Shown here piece after piece: positions 35,220 through 47,895 of a DNA stretch of 64,000 bases; the first letter of the stretch is position 1, and the number at the start of each line of letters is the position of its first letter. The DNA lies in contig ML679995.1 in assembly GCA_007922225.1 (NCBI GenBank), forward strand, positions 8,002,689-8,066,688. The letters run 5' to 3'. The DNA is from Emydura subglobosa (lineage: Eukaryota > Chordata > Testudines > Chelidae). The notes under the pieces were generated by a model. The model made no database searches, had not been told where the DNA came from, and was given only the letters and a program-made list of their open reading frames with translations. A program made the translations under genes and the position numbers.

Positions 35220-36105
35220 ATGTTCAAGAAAGATGAATTTAAACAGGTGCAGAGAAGAGATACTAGAATGATCAGAGGAATGGAGAGCCTATCTTAGGAG
35301 AGGAAACTGGAAGAGCTGGAGTTGTTTAATCTAACAAAAAGATGGGTGAGAAGGGGATATGATTGCTCTCTATAAATATAGGAGGGAGGTAAACATCAGA
35401 GAGGGTGAAGAGCTATTTAAGTGAAAGGACAATGTTGGCACAAGAACAAATGGATATCAACTGGTTGTGAACAAATTCAGGCTGGAAATTAGAAGAAGGG
35501 TGAGATTTTGGAACAGCTACTTAATAGGAGCTGTTGGGACAAACAACTAAATTAGTTTTAAGAGAAATCTGGGCACATTAATGAGTGCAATTGTCTGATG
35601 GCATTACTCGTGATGATAGGGGGCTGGGCTCAACAGTCCACGGGCTTGACTTCTGGTTTATGTCTTATGACGGCACCAACTATTCTCTCTCTCAAGCGCT
35701 TGGCTGGCTGATTCTTTATCACATGCTCAGGGTCTAACTGATTGCCAGTAGAGTTGGGAATTTTTTTTCCCCTAGGTCAGACTGGCAGTGACCTTGGGGG
35801 TCTTTCACTTTCTTCTGTCACATGTGGGCATGGTGGATCACTTGCCAGGATGATCAGGGTATATCTCACTTAATCATTTTCCTGCCATTGTAGGGGCTTT
35901 GGGCACTGGTGCATATTGGTCCCGTCTGTGCTTTATCTATGGCATATAATAGTTTAGTTTCCTGTGAGCTGTAATACTTTGGTCTGATTTTGGTTGCTGG
36001 GTTTAGTGTTTGGGTACTGGATGTTGGTGGTAGCCTGTGATATACAGGTTAAACTAAATGATCTGGTGGTCCTTTCTGGCTTTAAGTTTCATGATTCTTT
36101 GAGCC
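35220..36105 (+). mobile_element. CR1 LINE 3' end with long UTR
   Basis: The copy starts in decayed reverse-transcriptase C-terminus: 'caggtgcagagaagagatac' corresponds to the V-Q-R-R-A-T/R-M-I motif, then 'gaaactggaagagctggagtt' for R-L-E-E-L-E-L-F. A long 3' UTR follows with 'ggtcagactggcagtgacct' and 'cacttgccaggatgatc', ending 'gtggtcctttctggctttaa' and 'catgattcttt'. This is a distinct CR1 subfamily from the 14.7 and 17.9 kb copies. It is inactive. Confidence 0.75.
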
Positions 36106-36599
36106 TTTGGAAAGCAACAGAGATATTTGTGATCTTGGGTATATGATGAGGTTTTACCATCTTGTCTCTTTTTCTTTGTTTACTTTTTTTCCTACTGTTG
36201 CTTTATTTTTTTCCAAGTCATTTACTCACATTCCCATTTCTTGTTATACTTTTTGTGGTATTAATTATTCATTGGTGTCAGCTATTATTAAGATAGGAAA
36301 TGTTGTAAAGTTGCTTTTTGCCCTTTGTGGCTATAATCATTCATAATTCAAGAGTTTGTGAAGCTCTGTGCTGTATGGTTTTGGTTGCAATATTTTAATA
36401 AAAAATAAGGGCCTAAATTGCAAAAATTATTTTACACTTTTGATACCCTACTTCAGACACCTACTTGTAGGACATGATATGTGGAGTTGCTGTGCTGCAG
36501 CAACTCCCACTAACTTGGGAGTCAAGATCAGAGGCTATTTTTTAAAATCTGGGCATGAAGTACTCTTGATCGAATACCATCTGGTGCTGGTAAAACAGT
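36106..36599. other. Unassigned AT-rich DNA
   Basis: No element was recognised. An AT-rich frame at 36107-36346 is compositional. Confidence 0.4.
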
Positions 36600-37378
36600 A
36601 ATAAGTTACACAAGAATTCTGAAGGAATTCAAATATGAAATTGTAGAACTGCTAAAAGTGGTATGTGACCTATCCCTTAAATCAGCTTCTGTACCGGATG
36701 ACTGGAGGATAGCTAATGTGACCCCAATTTTCTGGAGGTGATCCTGGCAATTACAGAACAGAAAGCCGAACATCAGTACCAGGCAAATTGGTTGAAACTA
36801 TAGTAAAAAACAAAATTATGAGACACTTATTTCTGTATGGGGAAAGAATAAAAAGACTGGGACTTTTCAATTTGGAAAACAGACAACTAAGAGGGGATAT
36901 GCTAGAGGTCTATAAAATCACGAATGGTGTGGAGAAAGTAAATAAAGAAGTGTTATTTCCTTCCTCTCATAACAGAAGTACCAGGGGCCACCTAATGAAA
37001 TTAATAAGCAGTAGGTTTAAAACAAACAAAAGGAAATACTTCTTCACTCAGTATACAGTCAACCTCTGGAACTCATTGCCAGGGAAGGTTTTGAATGCCA
37101 AAAGTATAATGGGGGTTCAAAAAAGAATTAGATAAATTCATGGAAGATAGATTCATCACCGGCTATTAGCCAAGATGGTCAGGGACACACCCCTACACGC
37201 TGGGTGTCCCTAGCCTCTGACTGACAGAAGCTGACAGTGGACAACTGGATGGATCATTCAATGATTGTTTGTTCCGTTAATTTCCTCTGAAGCACCTGGC
37301 ATTGGCCACGCTCAGAAAAGGGGATGCTGGGCTAAATGGACCATTGGTCTGACCCAGTGTAGCCATTCTTATGTTCTT
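36600..37378 (+). pseudogene. CR1 LINE copy with large internal deletion
   Basis: The 5' part carries the start of the reverse-transcriptase domain: '[17 protein letters not shown]', then a shifted GNYRT-like segment, then [15 protein letters not shown]. It then passes directly into thumb-region sequence [20 protein letters not shown] and [16 protein letters not shown]. The whole catalytic core between them is gone, yet one frame remains open across the join (36788-37135). The tail TTGGTCTGACCCAGTGTAGC and TTATGTTCTT places it in the same subfamily as 17890-18781. Confidence 0.85.
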
Positions 37379-39087
37379 TGTCTTATGTCTTTAAAATTAG
37401 CAAACAAACCTAAGTGGTGGGAATGTGATGAGTAGTGAATTGAAGAGACAAATGGGGAAGCCTCCCAAGGGAAGTGGTAGAACAGCCATCACTCACGTTA
37501 CATGCAATTGAACAAAACATACTGCAAGAAACAACCTTATCTTGGCAGGGAAATGGAAAAGTTGACTTAAAGGTCTTAATTTGTAAACTGCTTAAATTTA
37601 AAGCTTCTTTATCTGCAACATTATTGAAAGGATCCATTCCTGGCTTCCATTTTCCCACTAGCTATAAATACCCCTCCAACAGTTAGCGAAGGATTGAACT
37701 GGCAGAGAAAAGATTGGCTCCTCCACCAAGAGTGTTAACAGAATTAATGTGAAAGAAAGGGAATGAACTTTATAGAACTCTTCTAACCGTGTCCCTATAT
37801 GTCTTGCAGGGCCTGGGAACATATTGCTACTACTGGCAGCAGTTATGGTGAGGAAGTGTCGGAAAGTAATGGGGCAGCTGGTGGAGAACTGCCACCATCA
37901 ATAGCTAGGGTTATGAGAATTGTCATATCAGATCAAACCTATGGTCTGTCTCATCCACTATCCTCTCTCTGACAGTGGCTAGTACCAGATACTTCAGGAG
38001 AAGGTGCAAGAAAATCTTTTTGAAGTGGACAATTTTGGACTCACCCACCTCTCTGGAACCCCACCTGTCAGAGGTGGCTTATGCCTTTCCATGCCTTATT
38101 TATTTAAAACTCTAGGTGTTCACATTTTCCATATAAACATCCAATACGTCTTTAAGTTAAGTTCTTATCCAATACTTCCAATATTTCTCTAACTTGAGTT
38201 CTTAACACCTTCATGCTGATTAAAATAAAATGAGCAGGCCGTGCGTGGAAAGTGTCAGAGCAGTAAAAGTGGAAGCAGGTGACTGACATGGGGCTGAGCA
38301 TAGGAAGACAAATGCACTGTTTTCCCAGAATGAGATAGGACTGTCCTGATCAAGCAGATGGAATCGTTGCCACTCTGGAAATGAAACATGCCACAAGTTA
38401 GCAGCAAAAAGTCCAACTTAAAATATGTATTATCCCTTAATCCAAAGCCTCGCACAGACCTCATTAATGTCTGGGATTTTCTGACTGCTTGCTTGTCTGT
38501 TTCAACCACTGCCTCGTTATCAGAAGGATATTAATGCACTTTTTATTGTAAGGGAAACTTTGAAGCTATGGTGCCTTGCAAAGCCAGCCTGCATCCATTG
38601 ATTTTGCTTGCTCCCTCCCTCTGCCTCTCTCTCTCTCTCTCTCTCTGTATGATGTCCCCTTGGAAATGCCAACACTATTTGCCCAAGGCATCAGCATAAA
38701 GCATCTGCAGATCGAATGAGGGAGGCTTAGTATGTTTCAGAATGAATAAGAGCATCTACAGTTGTGCTAGCTGGCATAACAATTACAAGCGCTGTGCATC
38801 CTCACGCTTCAGGGCATAAACTGATCAGTAGCTGGGGTCAGGAATACCCCAATCTGTCACAATTAGGATCATTCTGGATGCTCTAAACTTTCCTCTGCAG
38901 TGTCAGGCATTGGCTGCTGCTGTAGACAGACTACAGTCTGGATGGCCCATTGGTCTGATGCGATAAGGCAAGATCCGATGTTCTGCTCCAATACAGTTGA
39001 TGCCACTAATCTTACTCCATTGTAGAAAAAAATGCAGGTGACAAGCACAGATTTTGATTCTTATTTCTGATCTAGCAGAACACCCTA
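37379..39087. other. Unassigned DNA with a TC microsatellite
   Basis: A (TC)n run of about 20 bp lies at 38626-38646. The surrounding sequence shows no transposon ends and no coding signature. Confidence 0.45.
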
Positions 39088-39625
39088 AAAGAATAATAGA
39101 ATCGTAGAAGATTAAGATTAGAAGGGACCTCAGGAGGTCATCTAGTCCAACCCCCTGCTCAAAGCAGGACCAACACAAATTAAATCATCCCAGCCAGGGA
39201 TTTCTCAAGCTGGGCCTTAAAAACCTCTAAGGATGGAGATTCCACCACCTCCCAAGATAACCCATTCCAGTGCTTCATCACCCTCCTAGTGACAAATCTT
39301 TTCCTAATATCCAACCTAGACCTCCTCCCTGCAACTTGAGACCATGGCTCCTAGTTCTGTCATCTGCCACCTCTGAGAACAGCTTAGCTCCATCCTCCCT
39401 GGAACCCCGTTTCAGGTAGTTAAAGGCTGCTATAAAATCCCCCCTCACTCTTCTCTTCTACAGTCTAAACAAGCCTAGTTCCCTCAGCCTCTCCTCGTAA
39501 GTCATGCGCTCCAGCCCTCTAATCATTTTCGTTGCCTCTGCCGGACCCTCTCCAATTTGTCCACATCCTTCCTGTAGTGGGGGGCCCAGAACTGGATACA
39601 ATACTGCAGATGAAAGTGGAGACAT
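39088..39625 (-). mobile_element. CR1 LINE, 5'-truncated 3' end (young-looking)
   Basis: The reverse complement of the common CR1 3' region: 'agaagggacctcaggaggtc', 'tctagtccaaccccctgctc' and 'ccattccagtgcttcatcac' on the plus strand. A decayed thumb region lies at the right end (plus strand 'ctaatcattttcgttgcctc'). Few differences from the remembered consensus make it one of the youngest LINE copies in the window. The 5' end breaks off near 39620. Confidence 0.9.
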
Positions 39626-41100
39626 CATTCTAGCACTGTTCCTCCTGAGTCTTACGAGCCATTTATAAGACATCATTCTGTTCTGTTAGCCAAGGCCTGT
39701 GGTTTTTGCTTTCTTTTGACCTAGGTAGCAAATTTCAGCAATTTGGTATTCGTGTCTCTATTTGCCTTCAAATGTGATGAACAGTGACCATAAGGAGGGG
39801 TAGAGTGATTGGGGGGGGGGGGAGAGTGTCACTTTACTGCCCTTTTTGGATATGAGAGAGAAGCCACTGCAGGTAGACATTCTCAGAAGCGTTGCTGGCT
39901 GTAGTGCCTAAATGACACCCAGTTGAAATTTCATACAAAGCTGAATGATTTCCGTATCAGCAGATCCTTTTCAGCAGCATTAGTTATGCTAATAAAGTGG
40001 TGTGACTTTTCTGGCAGTGCTTGAGGCATCTGCCAGCCTGTGACTGAAGACTCTATCTGGGGAAATAACTCAGCAAGTAAAATTCAGATGGCCAGCAACC
40101 TGCTCTAGTTCCTTTTCCATTTCCAGGGCGGTGTGTGAGCGCTACTGTGGAGCATATTTTCATGGCTGTTCTGTGTGCCTAACACAGACAGTACCCCCAC
40201 TGGTATCCCAGACATTTATTTTGCAAAGTACTTTAGGACACCCTGAGTGTTCATTTAATGTATGCACATAGTATAGAACGGTTGGCAAGTAACAAGGAGG
40301 AGTTGAAGGGAAACAAGAGAGTTGACTCAGACATACACCAGATTAGCCAACTAGCTATGGAAGACAGAGAGGTTGAGGAAACGATCAACACTTTGAAACA
40401 GAGAGGGACACAAGATGCATTCAAAACGAATCTGGATTTCAAACTAGGCCCCTGCCCTCTCCCGAGTTGGGTGTGTCCAGATATGAGGTTTTGATTCAGT
40501 CCAGAGACGGGACTGATTCAATTAAGGCTCCAATCATTTAATCACAACTATGTAGGTAGACCCCATCCATATGCTGTCCCATTGATCTAAAGATCTAAAG
40601 ATAAGAGACATGTTTCGATTCTGATACCTACCCAAAAGTTTCCACTACAAGGATCTGGGTTGAATCCATCCTTAATCCAGATGTATGAATCTTTTAAGGA
40701 TGAAATTTACCTCATTGTATTACCCAACTTTTCTGTTTACAATTATATCTAAAATTAAGCAGATAAGTTTAGGCAATTACTATCCTGTTATCTCTACTTC
40801 TGTTTCTTTTAAAGCTCTTGTTCAGATGACTTTGCCCTTTCAATGGTTTTCCAATAAATATTCTGTATTTAAAGTACTTATGGGCAGCATGGTACATGGA
40901 GGCAGACACCAAGAACAGGTCAAATAGGCCAGTGAGCATGTTTAGAATATTTGCAGGAATCAACCTGTAGTTTTGTATTCTCTTTTATTAAGGGGGGGGG
41001 TCACATGATTCCCTTTTTCCCCACAAGACCATTTAATTGCGAGCATCCTTGTGAATCCCATAAATGCTGTATGTTTTTAGTTGAGATGTCCAGAGGATGA
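39626..41100. other. Unassigned DNA with poly-G runs
   Basis: Runs of about 10-12 G at 39811-39822 and about 8 G at 40994-41001 are present. A short open frame at 40258-40494 resembles nothing known. Confidence 0.4.
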
Positions 41101-41104
41101 CAAT

Positions 41105-41396
41105 TCTGTTTTGTGAAAGCTTTCCAAGGTTTCAAAATTGGTTTTCATTCCACATTGGAACAAAAGCCCAAACTTTTTGAAATGGGATTGTGGCAGAACA
41201 TCCGTTTTAGGATTGAAAAGTTCATGTTTTCAATTGGTCTCTCTGGAATTGACCAGAGAATTCACCCTGGATCTCAGAAACCTTCCAGTAAGAAACGTTG
41301 TCGCAGTCCATATGTTTCCTTTAAACGTTTGTTTTGGCAAAACAGCATTTTCTGATTTAAAATGTTTCCCCCCTAAATTTTCGAACCAGCTCTAGC
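41105..41396. repeat. Degenerate A/T-rich repeat ending GAACCAGCTCTAG
   Basis: Frequent 'gttttcaatt', 'tttcaaaatt' and 'aaaatgtttc' words are followed by TTTTCGAACCAGCTCTAGCT (41377-41396). Equivalent words starting from AGAGCTGAGC appear at 20540, and the body resembles 45370-45700. It is a dispersed family of unknown class. Confidence 0.4.
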
Positions 41397-41509
41397 TTTT
41401 GGCACTAATGATTTTTCGTCTGAACGTTCAAGTCAGAAATGCATTGTGTTTAGCTTTCCTATGGTGCCTGTCTCCACAGTGGCTAAGCACTTCACAAACA
41501 TTGATGCCG

Positions 41510-41685
41510 GTTCCCCTTTGAAGGGGCACAGTCTGAGTACCTCTCTTTACAGATGGGAATCGATGCACAGAGAGATTAAGTGACTTGTCCAGGGCCCCAA
41601 AAGAAGACTGAGATAGAACTGAGACTTGAACCCTGAACCCCAGTCTAGTGCATTAGCCAGAGACACACCTTTCTTCTCAGTTTGA
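41510..41685 (-). mobile_element. tRNA-type SINE, antisense
   Basis: 'tttacagatgggaatcgatg' then 'cacagagagattaagtgact' then 'gagacttgaaccctgaaccc' then 'tagtgcattagcc' follow the antisense SINE order: core, B box, A box. Confidence 0.7.
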
Positions 41686-44555
41686 TGGCTGCTCCTTGTT
41701 ATTTGTTAGTGTCCTGTTTAAAACGTTTCACATCTCCACTTAGGACGATGATAGGAGAACGTTTCAGTCCTCCACTCAGGGAACATATGATTCAGTGAAA
41801 GAATAACAAAGCTGAAAACATTCATCTGAATAGCTGAAATTAATAACTAATCAACTATCCACTGGCTGCAATTGGTTTGAGTAAACTATTTGGCAAATAC
41901 TTATGAATAACTACCACATTCATAGTAATCAGGAATAGTATGGGAACAAGATCTAAATCTGTTGAATAACTTATTCTCAAGGAATAATTCAGGAAACTCT
42001 AGTATATTCTCTTGGTGGCAAGTTACAAAAAGGTAGTGTGCATTAAGTGAAAGTCTGGCAATGTCCCCAGTAGACAAAAGTGAAAATGTTTGGAGTGCAA
42101 ACTGCAACAGTTAGAGAAAACCTTATCTCACTCCAAGACAGTCTGTGGATATTGCAAAAGAAGGGTGCTACCTGAGACTTTCTGAACATTTCCGGCTGTT
42201 CTACACAGCCCAGCACTGAAAAGACTCAGTGTTGAAACAACTATATCTGAGAGAAAAAGAAAATGAGAGATCCAAGGATAAAAATAGAGGGGACATAAAT
42301 GAAAAGGCATAACTTTAAAGAAAGTGAATCATTATTAATTAATTAACAAGCACTAGCAGGCTTTGGCATTTCAAATTGGCCTAAAAAAAAGAAACAACAT
42401 TTGTGCCCTTTATTGCTTCTTTGTGCATAGAAATCTGAACTTTTAAAATTCTTCTTCCTTTTACTTTTTTAAATATATTTTGGCTTTTTTTTAACATTAG
42501 AAATTCAGGACCTCTTTTCCCTGCATTCTCTAGAAGACTCTGTGGATGACTGGAGATTTACAGCGGTGATATTAAAACATCACATGTACCAAGTGAGTGC
42601 AATCCATTGAGAGGGGAAGGTATTTTAGTCAAATATTCTTAAGAGATTTCACTCCAATTTTGATAAGTCAATCACTTCTCACTGTATATTTTAGTTCCCG
42701 TTCCCACACCCTAGCGTGCACATGCGAGCATACACCCTCACACTTCCGGTCTTGAGGTCTCAACCATAGTACTGATTATCTTTCAAATTATTCTCATCCA
42801 GGAGAATGTCGCTCAAATATCTTGTTGACTACTACTGCTAGAAAAGGATCAAATCCCCTTACGGGAGACTGAAGCAGATTTCTTGCTTATTTCAGTCATG
42901 CTAGTTATAATTTTGTCCCCGTTATCATTTTGTTCTTGTATCTTTAAGATCTTGAATCTTGATGATAAAGTAATTATGCTTTATTTCTCTTTCCCACTGC
43001 TGATAGTATTGTGAGAGGATATTTTCTTCTTGTTCAGTACAAAGTATATGATTGTTTTCTTTAATTCACCTAAGAGTTTTCCTGCATAAAAAGCCAGTCT
43101 TGTCTACACTAGAAACTTTCGCTGACCTAGGTAACATTTCTTCTTCATCAGTTGATTGAAATGCACCTGGCAATTTCACAAAAGTGGAGCTCTGAAGCAT
43201 GAGAAATTGGATTTGATTTTGCAGGGTTAAATAATAATTGAGTTACAGTCATTCTAGGCTTAGTTGTTTGTTCACCGGTGGGGACGGAGCAAGTGAGTAC
43301 GTATCTGAAAGAGAGACCATCCTCAAGTCCCCCTAGGTTACAATGCAGCTAACTACTACTAGTTAATGTGATTGTAAAGGTGTTAAGCTGTAGCTACATT
43401 CAGGGTGAAATCCTGCCCCCACTGAAATCAATGGCAAAACTCCCCGTGATTTCAAAGTGGCCAGGATTTACCAGAGATGATAAGAGGTACTTCACATCTT
43501 GCTGTGCAACTCAACTTAAAAGGAAGAAAAAGAAATCTTTCCCAGTTAATAGAACTGAAATTTCATTGTCCGATTCCTATGTTGTAATTGGAGGTATGTG
43601 ATATTGACAAAAATATAATTTCTTGAAAGAATTTTCTTCTGGCCAGAATCTTTCTAACTCATACTTTGTTAAATTTTGATAAAGTGAAATGCATCCTCAT
43701 AGAAATTTGGGAGAAAGTTTTTCAAAGATATCTAAAGGATGTGGACACCCAATAAACTTCTGTGGGGCCCTGAGCAGGTACAGTCGTGTCCTCACTGCAG
43801 GATCAGAGCCTCAGTTACTACTTACTGTGACTAAAGGTATCACATATAGCCCCATACTAAAAATAAGCAGAAGGTGCTACTTTTCTGGTTTCCCATAATA
43901 AAAAGTTACTGAGGTCTCAGCACTCTTGCTTTCTACTTCTCCACTCTAACAGGAGAGACATTTCCCTGTAATATCCTGGACAAACCTTATTGAATGTTGC
44001 CTTACCGAGTTAAGTTTAAGTATTTTGGAATTTCATCATATTAAAAATGCAAAAGTTTACGTGTTATTGGGGGATTGTATTTAACGTCTCTAAGATTGAG
44101 TGTTATGAGCTTCAAAGGACAATTTGAAATCTCTAGGGGGGTGTATGCAAAGTGTAATCCCTCCAGTTATGCAAGCACTTAGCCTTTTGAACTTTAACCT
44201 CAAGGAAGGGACCTTACACAGAGAAAAATCAAAGAGCCAAACTATATAAGGGAGTGACTCACAGATTCAAGAGTGTGCTTATTCCGAGCTACAACAATTC
44301 ATGAATTTTTAACCACAGGAAAACCAGCTGGGGGGTGTTGAGGACTGTTCACTGGACAGAGCCTTTGTTAGAGTTGGGGTGATCTCTGGCGAGCGTGTTA
44401 GAATGCATGCAGATTCTTTTATAGCTTTTTAAAATATGTTTTCTCTATAATGCTTTTACTTCAATCATAAATGTGCTTGTTTAAGGAGAGCTGTGTGGTA
44501 GCTTCACTGTGGCAATTACACTGTTTATAGCCTCTTCTTCATTTTCTTCTTTCAT
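41686..44555. other. Unassigned DNA with a partial miniature-element end
   Basis: At 43094-43130 'cttgtctacactagaaactt' matches one end of the GTCTACAC-ended miniature elements, but the partner end is not visible. At about 43400-43470 'aaatcctgcccccactgaaa' and 'caaagtggccaggattt' form an ancient-repeat patch. The rest is AT-rich and unassigned. Confidence 0.4.
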
Positions 44556-44559
44556 ATGG

Positions 44560-45120
44560 CAACAGGGGAACAGTGAAAGCAACGGTGTGACTACAGTTGG
44601 ATCTTAAGGTCTCTTATCCAGTCCAGAGCAGAGGGGGTAGCCACGTGAATAGCTGCGACACCTCCAGGATGAGCATGGGTTGGGCAATCGTCTGTGATGT
44701 GTCCGACTGTTTGCACCATGCCACAGTCGAAGATCAGTGATTCCCTCATTTTCCATCTATGGCGCAAGTATGTGCATCTTCCATGGGTGCAGATACAGGT
44801 TAGAGCTGTCCACATGCAGCAGGGAAAGAAGCCCAGTACTGCATAGTTGGGTCATCAATTAGATTTTTGCTTGATACATCGACTGCCACCCAGGCTTCAG
44901 ACCATCTTCTCTGAACATCCTTATCTTCTACAAGGAGGGCTGTGGCACAAGACCAGAAGGGTTTTTTTTAATTTCAGTCAGTGGTGAGGGGGTATTTCAG
45001 GTCATGGTGGAGCGGTGGCATGGTATCTGCCATGATCTTTATGTACTCTTTAACTGTCACAGCACCTCGTCGGATATTTCCTGGCGCAATGTTAGCCAGT
45101 ATTGATAGCTAAGGAAGTGT
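44560..45120 (-). pseudogene. C-terminal remnant of a non-CR1 LINE polyprotein
   Basis: On the minus strand a stretch near 45095 translates LANIAPGNIRRGAV, then VTVKEYIKIMADTMPPLHHD. After a broken part comes FDCGMVQTVGHITDDCP, then HPGGVAAIHVATPSALDWIR, ending with a stop at 44591. The C-G-(x2)-Q-T-(x2)-H-I-(x3)-C-P arrangement is a degenerate zinc-knuckle-like C-terminus known from Jockey/I-related non-LTR retrotransposons. The order NIAP..RR before it supports that. Frameshifts are present. The clade cannot be fixed without a search. Confidence 0.55.
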
Positions 45121-45369
45121 CACTGAGGTGAGGCTGCCTCTGAGGAGAAGGATAAACAGGCCTGCCAAGGCAGTCTGGCTTCCTGGGGAATTCACAGTGT
45201 AGGCAGGGAACAGTGCAGCTTGGAAATACTCTGGCCAGGAAGCGGAGAGATGTGTGTCTGTACTCAAGAGAGGTGACAGCTGGGGAACTGGAAGCCCCTG
45301 AATGGATGCCCACGCTTGACCATCGCGAGGGAATATAGGTGCATTTGCCCTGGACTTTGACACCCACAG
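45121..45369. other. Probable upstream part of the same LINE remnant
   Basis: Overlapping minus-strand frames continue upstream of the LINE remnant, but they no longer match recognisable motifs. Confidence 0.3.
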
Positions 45370-45700
45370 TATCTAAGCACAGCTGCTTGGAAAACAGAAA
45401 TTCCATCCCACGGGAAATTCAAATATTGTACCATTTGTTTTCATCCCAGAACAGGATGAAAAGTCAAAATATCAAATATCAAGCTATTTTGTGGAATGAA
45501 AAGTTCAAAGAAAAAAAATTCAATTCCAAAATGTTGATTCAAATTGAAATGTTTCTTTTTCAAATGTATCTGTTGAAAAACTGGAACATTTTCTTGAAAT
45601 TGACATTTCCTCTTTGAAAAATTTTGATTTTTGACAAAAACCCATGTTTCATCATGAACATTTTTTGATAAAAAAATTTGATCAGCTGTGTATCTAAACA
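45370..45700. repeat. Degenerate A/T-rich repeat (TTTTTCAAA / GAAAATT words)
   Basis: Highly repetitive short words (GAAAAATTTT, TTGACATTTCC, AAAATTTGATC) produce long but meaningless open frames on both strands. It resembles 20540-20740 and 41105-41396. Confidence 0.45.
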
Positions 45701-46719
45701 AATGATAAAACTCTGGAATAGGCTGTACACTTCCCTCGACCGGTGTCATATGTTACAATTCCCAGAAGAGGAACACGAGAGTGATAGATACAAAATACAG
45801 CTAGAACATTCGTTTGATGTGGCTTTTCTTCTCTAGTTTTTCCCACATATTTGGAAAACATATCCAAGGTGAAGCGCCTAGAATAGTCTTTAAAAAACCA
45901 CCTTGTTGTTACTGAAGGCTTGCTATGTGATTTGTGTCATCACGAAACCAAACAGGTATTCCTCCTGTCTCCAGTTCACTTCTTATTGAGTGTTTTGCTA
46001 AAGCCTGCCCATAAAGCAGCCTGCATAAGAGGACTGATTTTAGTTTAGGAAGCACATACAGAGTATAAAATTCACACAATGCCCATGTATTATGAAGACA
46101 GCTGAAGAAGTGTGGGTTTTATGGCTATGTTCTTCATGTCTTAAATAAATTGGACGGAGTATGAAATGTGGTGGGACCGAGGATTAATATGCTAGCTAGT
46201 CTTTCGTTTTAGGAAAATTGAGTTCACCTTTGACTTAGGTAGAAGGTGAAAATGAGTTGGTTTTCTCATTACAATCTGTATCCAAGCATGTCACCACACG
46301 ACACAACAAGAACAGACACCTTTACTCGGAAGGGTGGCCAAAAGTGGCTTATACTGGGCCAGGGTTGAGGTGCATTGGTAGAGCTGAGGTGAAGGAACAA
46401 AGGAATGGAAGTTTAGTTGGATGCTGCACCTCTAGATAAAGCAATAATTGTGTGGTAGGGTTATAGGTCAGAGCTGATCTGGGGGCAGCTTCTCTGTCGT
46501 TAGTCCTTCACTTTCATGAGCAGTCACAAATTAAAATAAGTAACTCGTTTTGGGGGCATAATTCTCCATCAAACAGCTCCATCCTGCTGCTACAACCATC
46601 TGCAGCTGTTGCTGAATCAGACTCTTTGGAACAGTGGAAGCCTTTATTATCTGTCAGAAAGTGCTCAAACTTTTAGCAGAGGCAAAAATAGAACTTTAAA
46701 GGCCCATTGTACTGTACCC
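45701..46719. other. Unassigned non-coding DNA
   Basis: No element was recognised. Confidence 0.4.
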
Positions 46720-47165
46720 TTTGTAGGAGCACTGTTCCTTTAATTTGTGTAAGGTATGCAGCTTTACATTCAACATTTATTTTTAACACATGTATTTTAA
46801 TGACATATAAAATGGAACTCCAGTCTGCCTCCTAGGAGCATGGAGAGAAATCCTAATTACCTGTTTCAAAAGTGTGAAGCTCTTTCTAATTTTCCAGCAG
46901 TCAGGTTCCTTAGACAGCACTCAGTATTATAACTATTTATGCCAATTGTGCTATTTCATGCATAAAATTACTGCATTATTGTTGGAATAGATGCTGTAGA
47001 GATATCTAAGCAGGGTGTAATCACTTCACTTTCTATAAAATTGTGCTCCTGAAAGGTATCATAAATTTTATTAGAAGGCAAGAGACTAATGGAAGCCAAT
47101 CAGTGTTAATGCTGATAAAATTGCTTGTATTTTACATTATGAAATGGAGAGATATTTTTAACCGA
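46720..47165. promoter_or_regulatory. Candidate conserved non-coding region (weak inference)
   Basis: A repeat-free AT-rich block with words such as CCTAATTACCTG (46852-46863), TTCATGCATAAAATTACTGC near 46954 and ATGGAAGCCAATCAGTGTTA near 47089. The texture resembles vertebrate enhancers, but evidence is limited to composition and the absence of repeats. Confidence 0.25.
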
Positions 47166-47770
47166 AGGTTTCCGTTTGCTTTGTTAAGAATGTTTGATGG
47201 AAAGTAGGGTACATTGGAACCACGGAAGGTAGGTAGTAAACCACTCCTCTTCTTTGTTGCTATCTGGACTTGCAAGGAAGTTTGTGTCAAAAGACACTTT
47301 CAGATCTTTGACTGATGACATAATGTGAATGCAAAAAGGATACAGCAAACATTCTGGTCTGTTCACTTGCACAGGACTTTACAATTATGAAGTTCATTCT
47401 TTTGATACAAATATTAATGTTCCAGTGCTATTGGATCTTTTTATTATTCCAGATAATTGTTTTCTATTAGGCTGCCTATTGAATTTGTGGAGGGAGAGAG
47501 AGTTTTATGACTCCCCAGCTTATTTTTAAAGCTCCGCAGTAAAGAATGAGAGTCAATTTTTGATAAGGAGCAATGAGGAGCCAGAAACAGGGATGAGAAA
47601 AGGAACTCTATCCATCAGGATGTAATTGAATGTGAGTTAGAGAGATCATCTAATTTGAGGATAAATTAAAAGTCTTTTCATGTTAATACTATTTTGCACT
47701 TTTTTAACCATGTTCATGTGTTAAGTTCAAAGCACTATGAAGAAACTAATTGCTTTACCATCAATCAAGT
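47166..47770. other. Unassigned non-coding DNA
   Basis: AT-rich sequence with no recognisable element. Confidence 0.4.
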
Positions 47771-47774
47771 ATGA

Positions 47775-47895
47775 TGAGATCACTTTTACAGATGGGGAAA
47801 CTGAGGCATGGAGAGCTGCTGTATCAAAGTGATCTGATGGAGTAGGGATCTGACTCTGGCTTACAAAGTTAATGGCCCTATGTTCCAATTCCAGG
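47775..47895 (-). mobile_element. MIR / tRNA-type SINE remnant, antisense
   Basis: 'tttacagatggggaaactga' plus 'ggcatggagagctgctg' then 'ggatctgactctggcttac' follow the antisense core and head order. The 174-codon minus-strand frame at 47727-48251 runs right through it. Confidence 0.6.

Noticed and set aside
38626..38646. TC run as a promoter or splice tract
   Set aside because: Simple microsatellite with no exon or start-site context.
45092..45749. Overlapping 84-104 codon frames on the minus strand
   Set aside because: The right part is A/T-rich simple repeat, and the left part is decayed LINE sequence.
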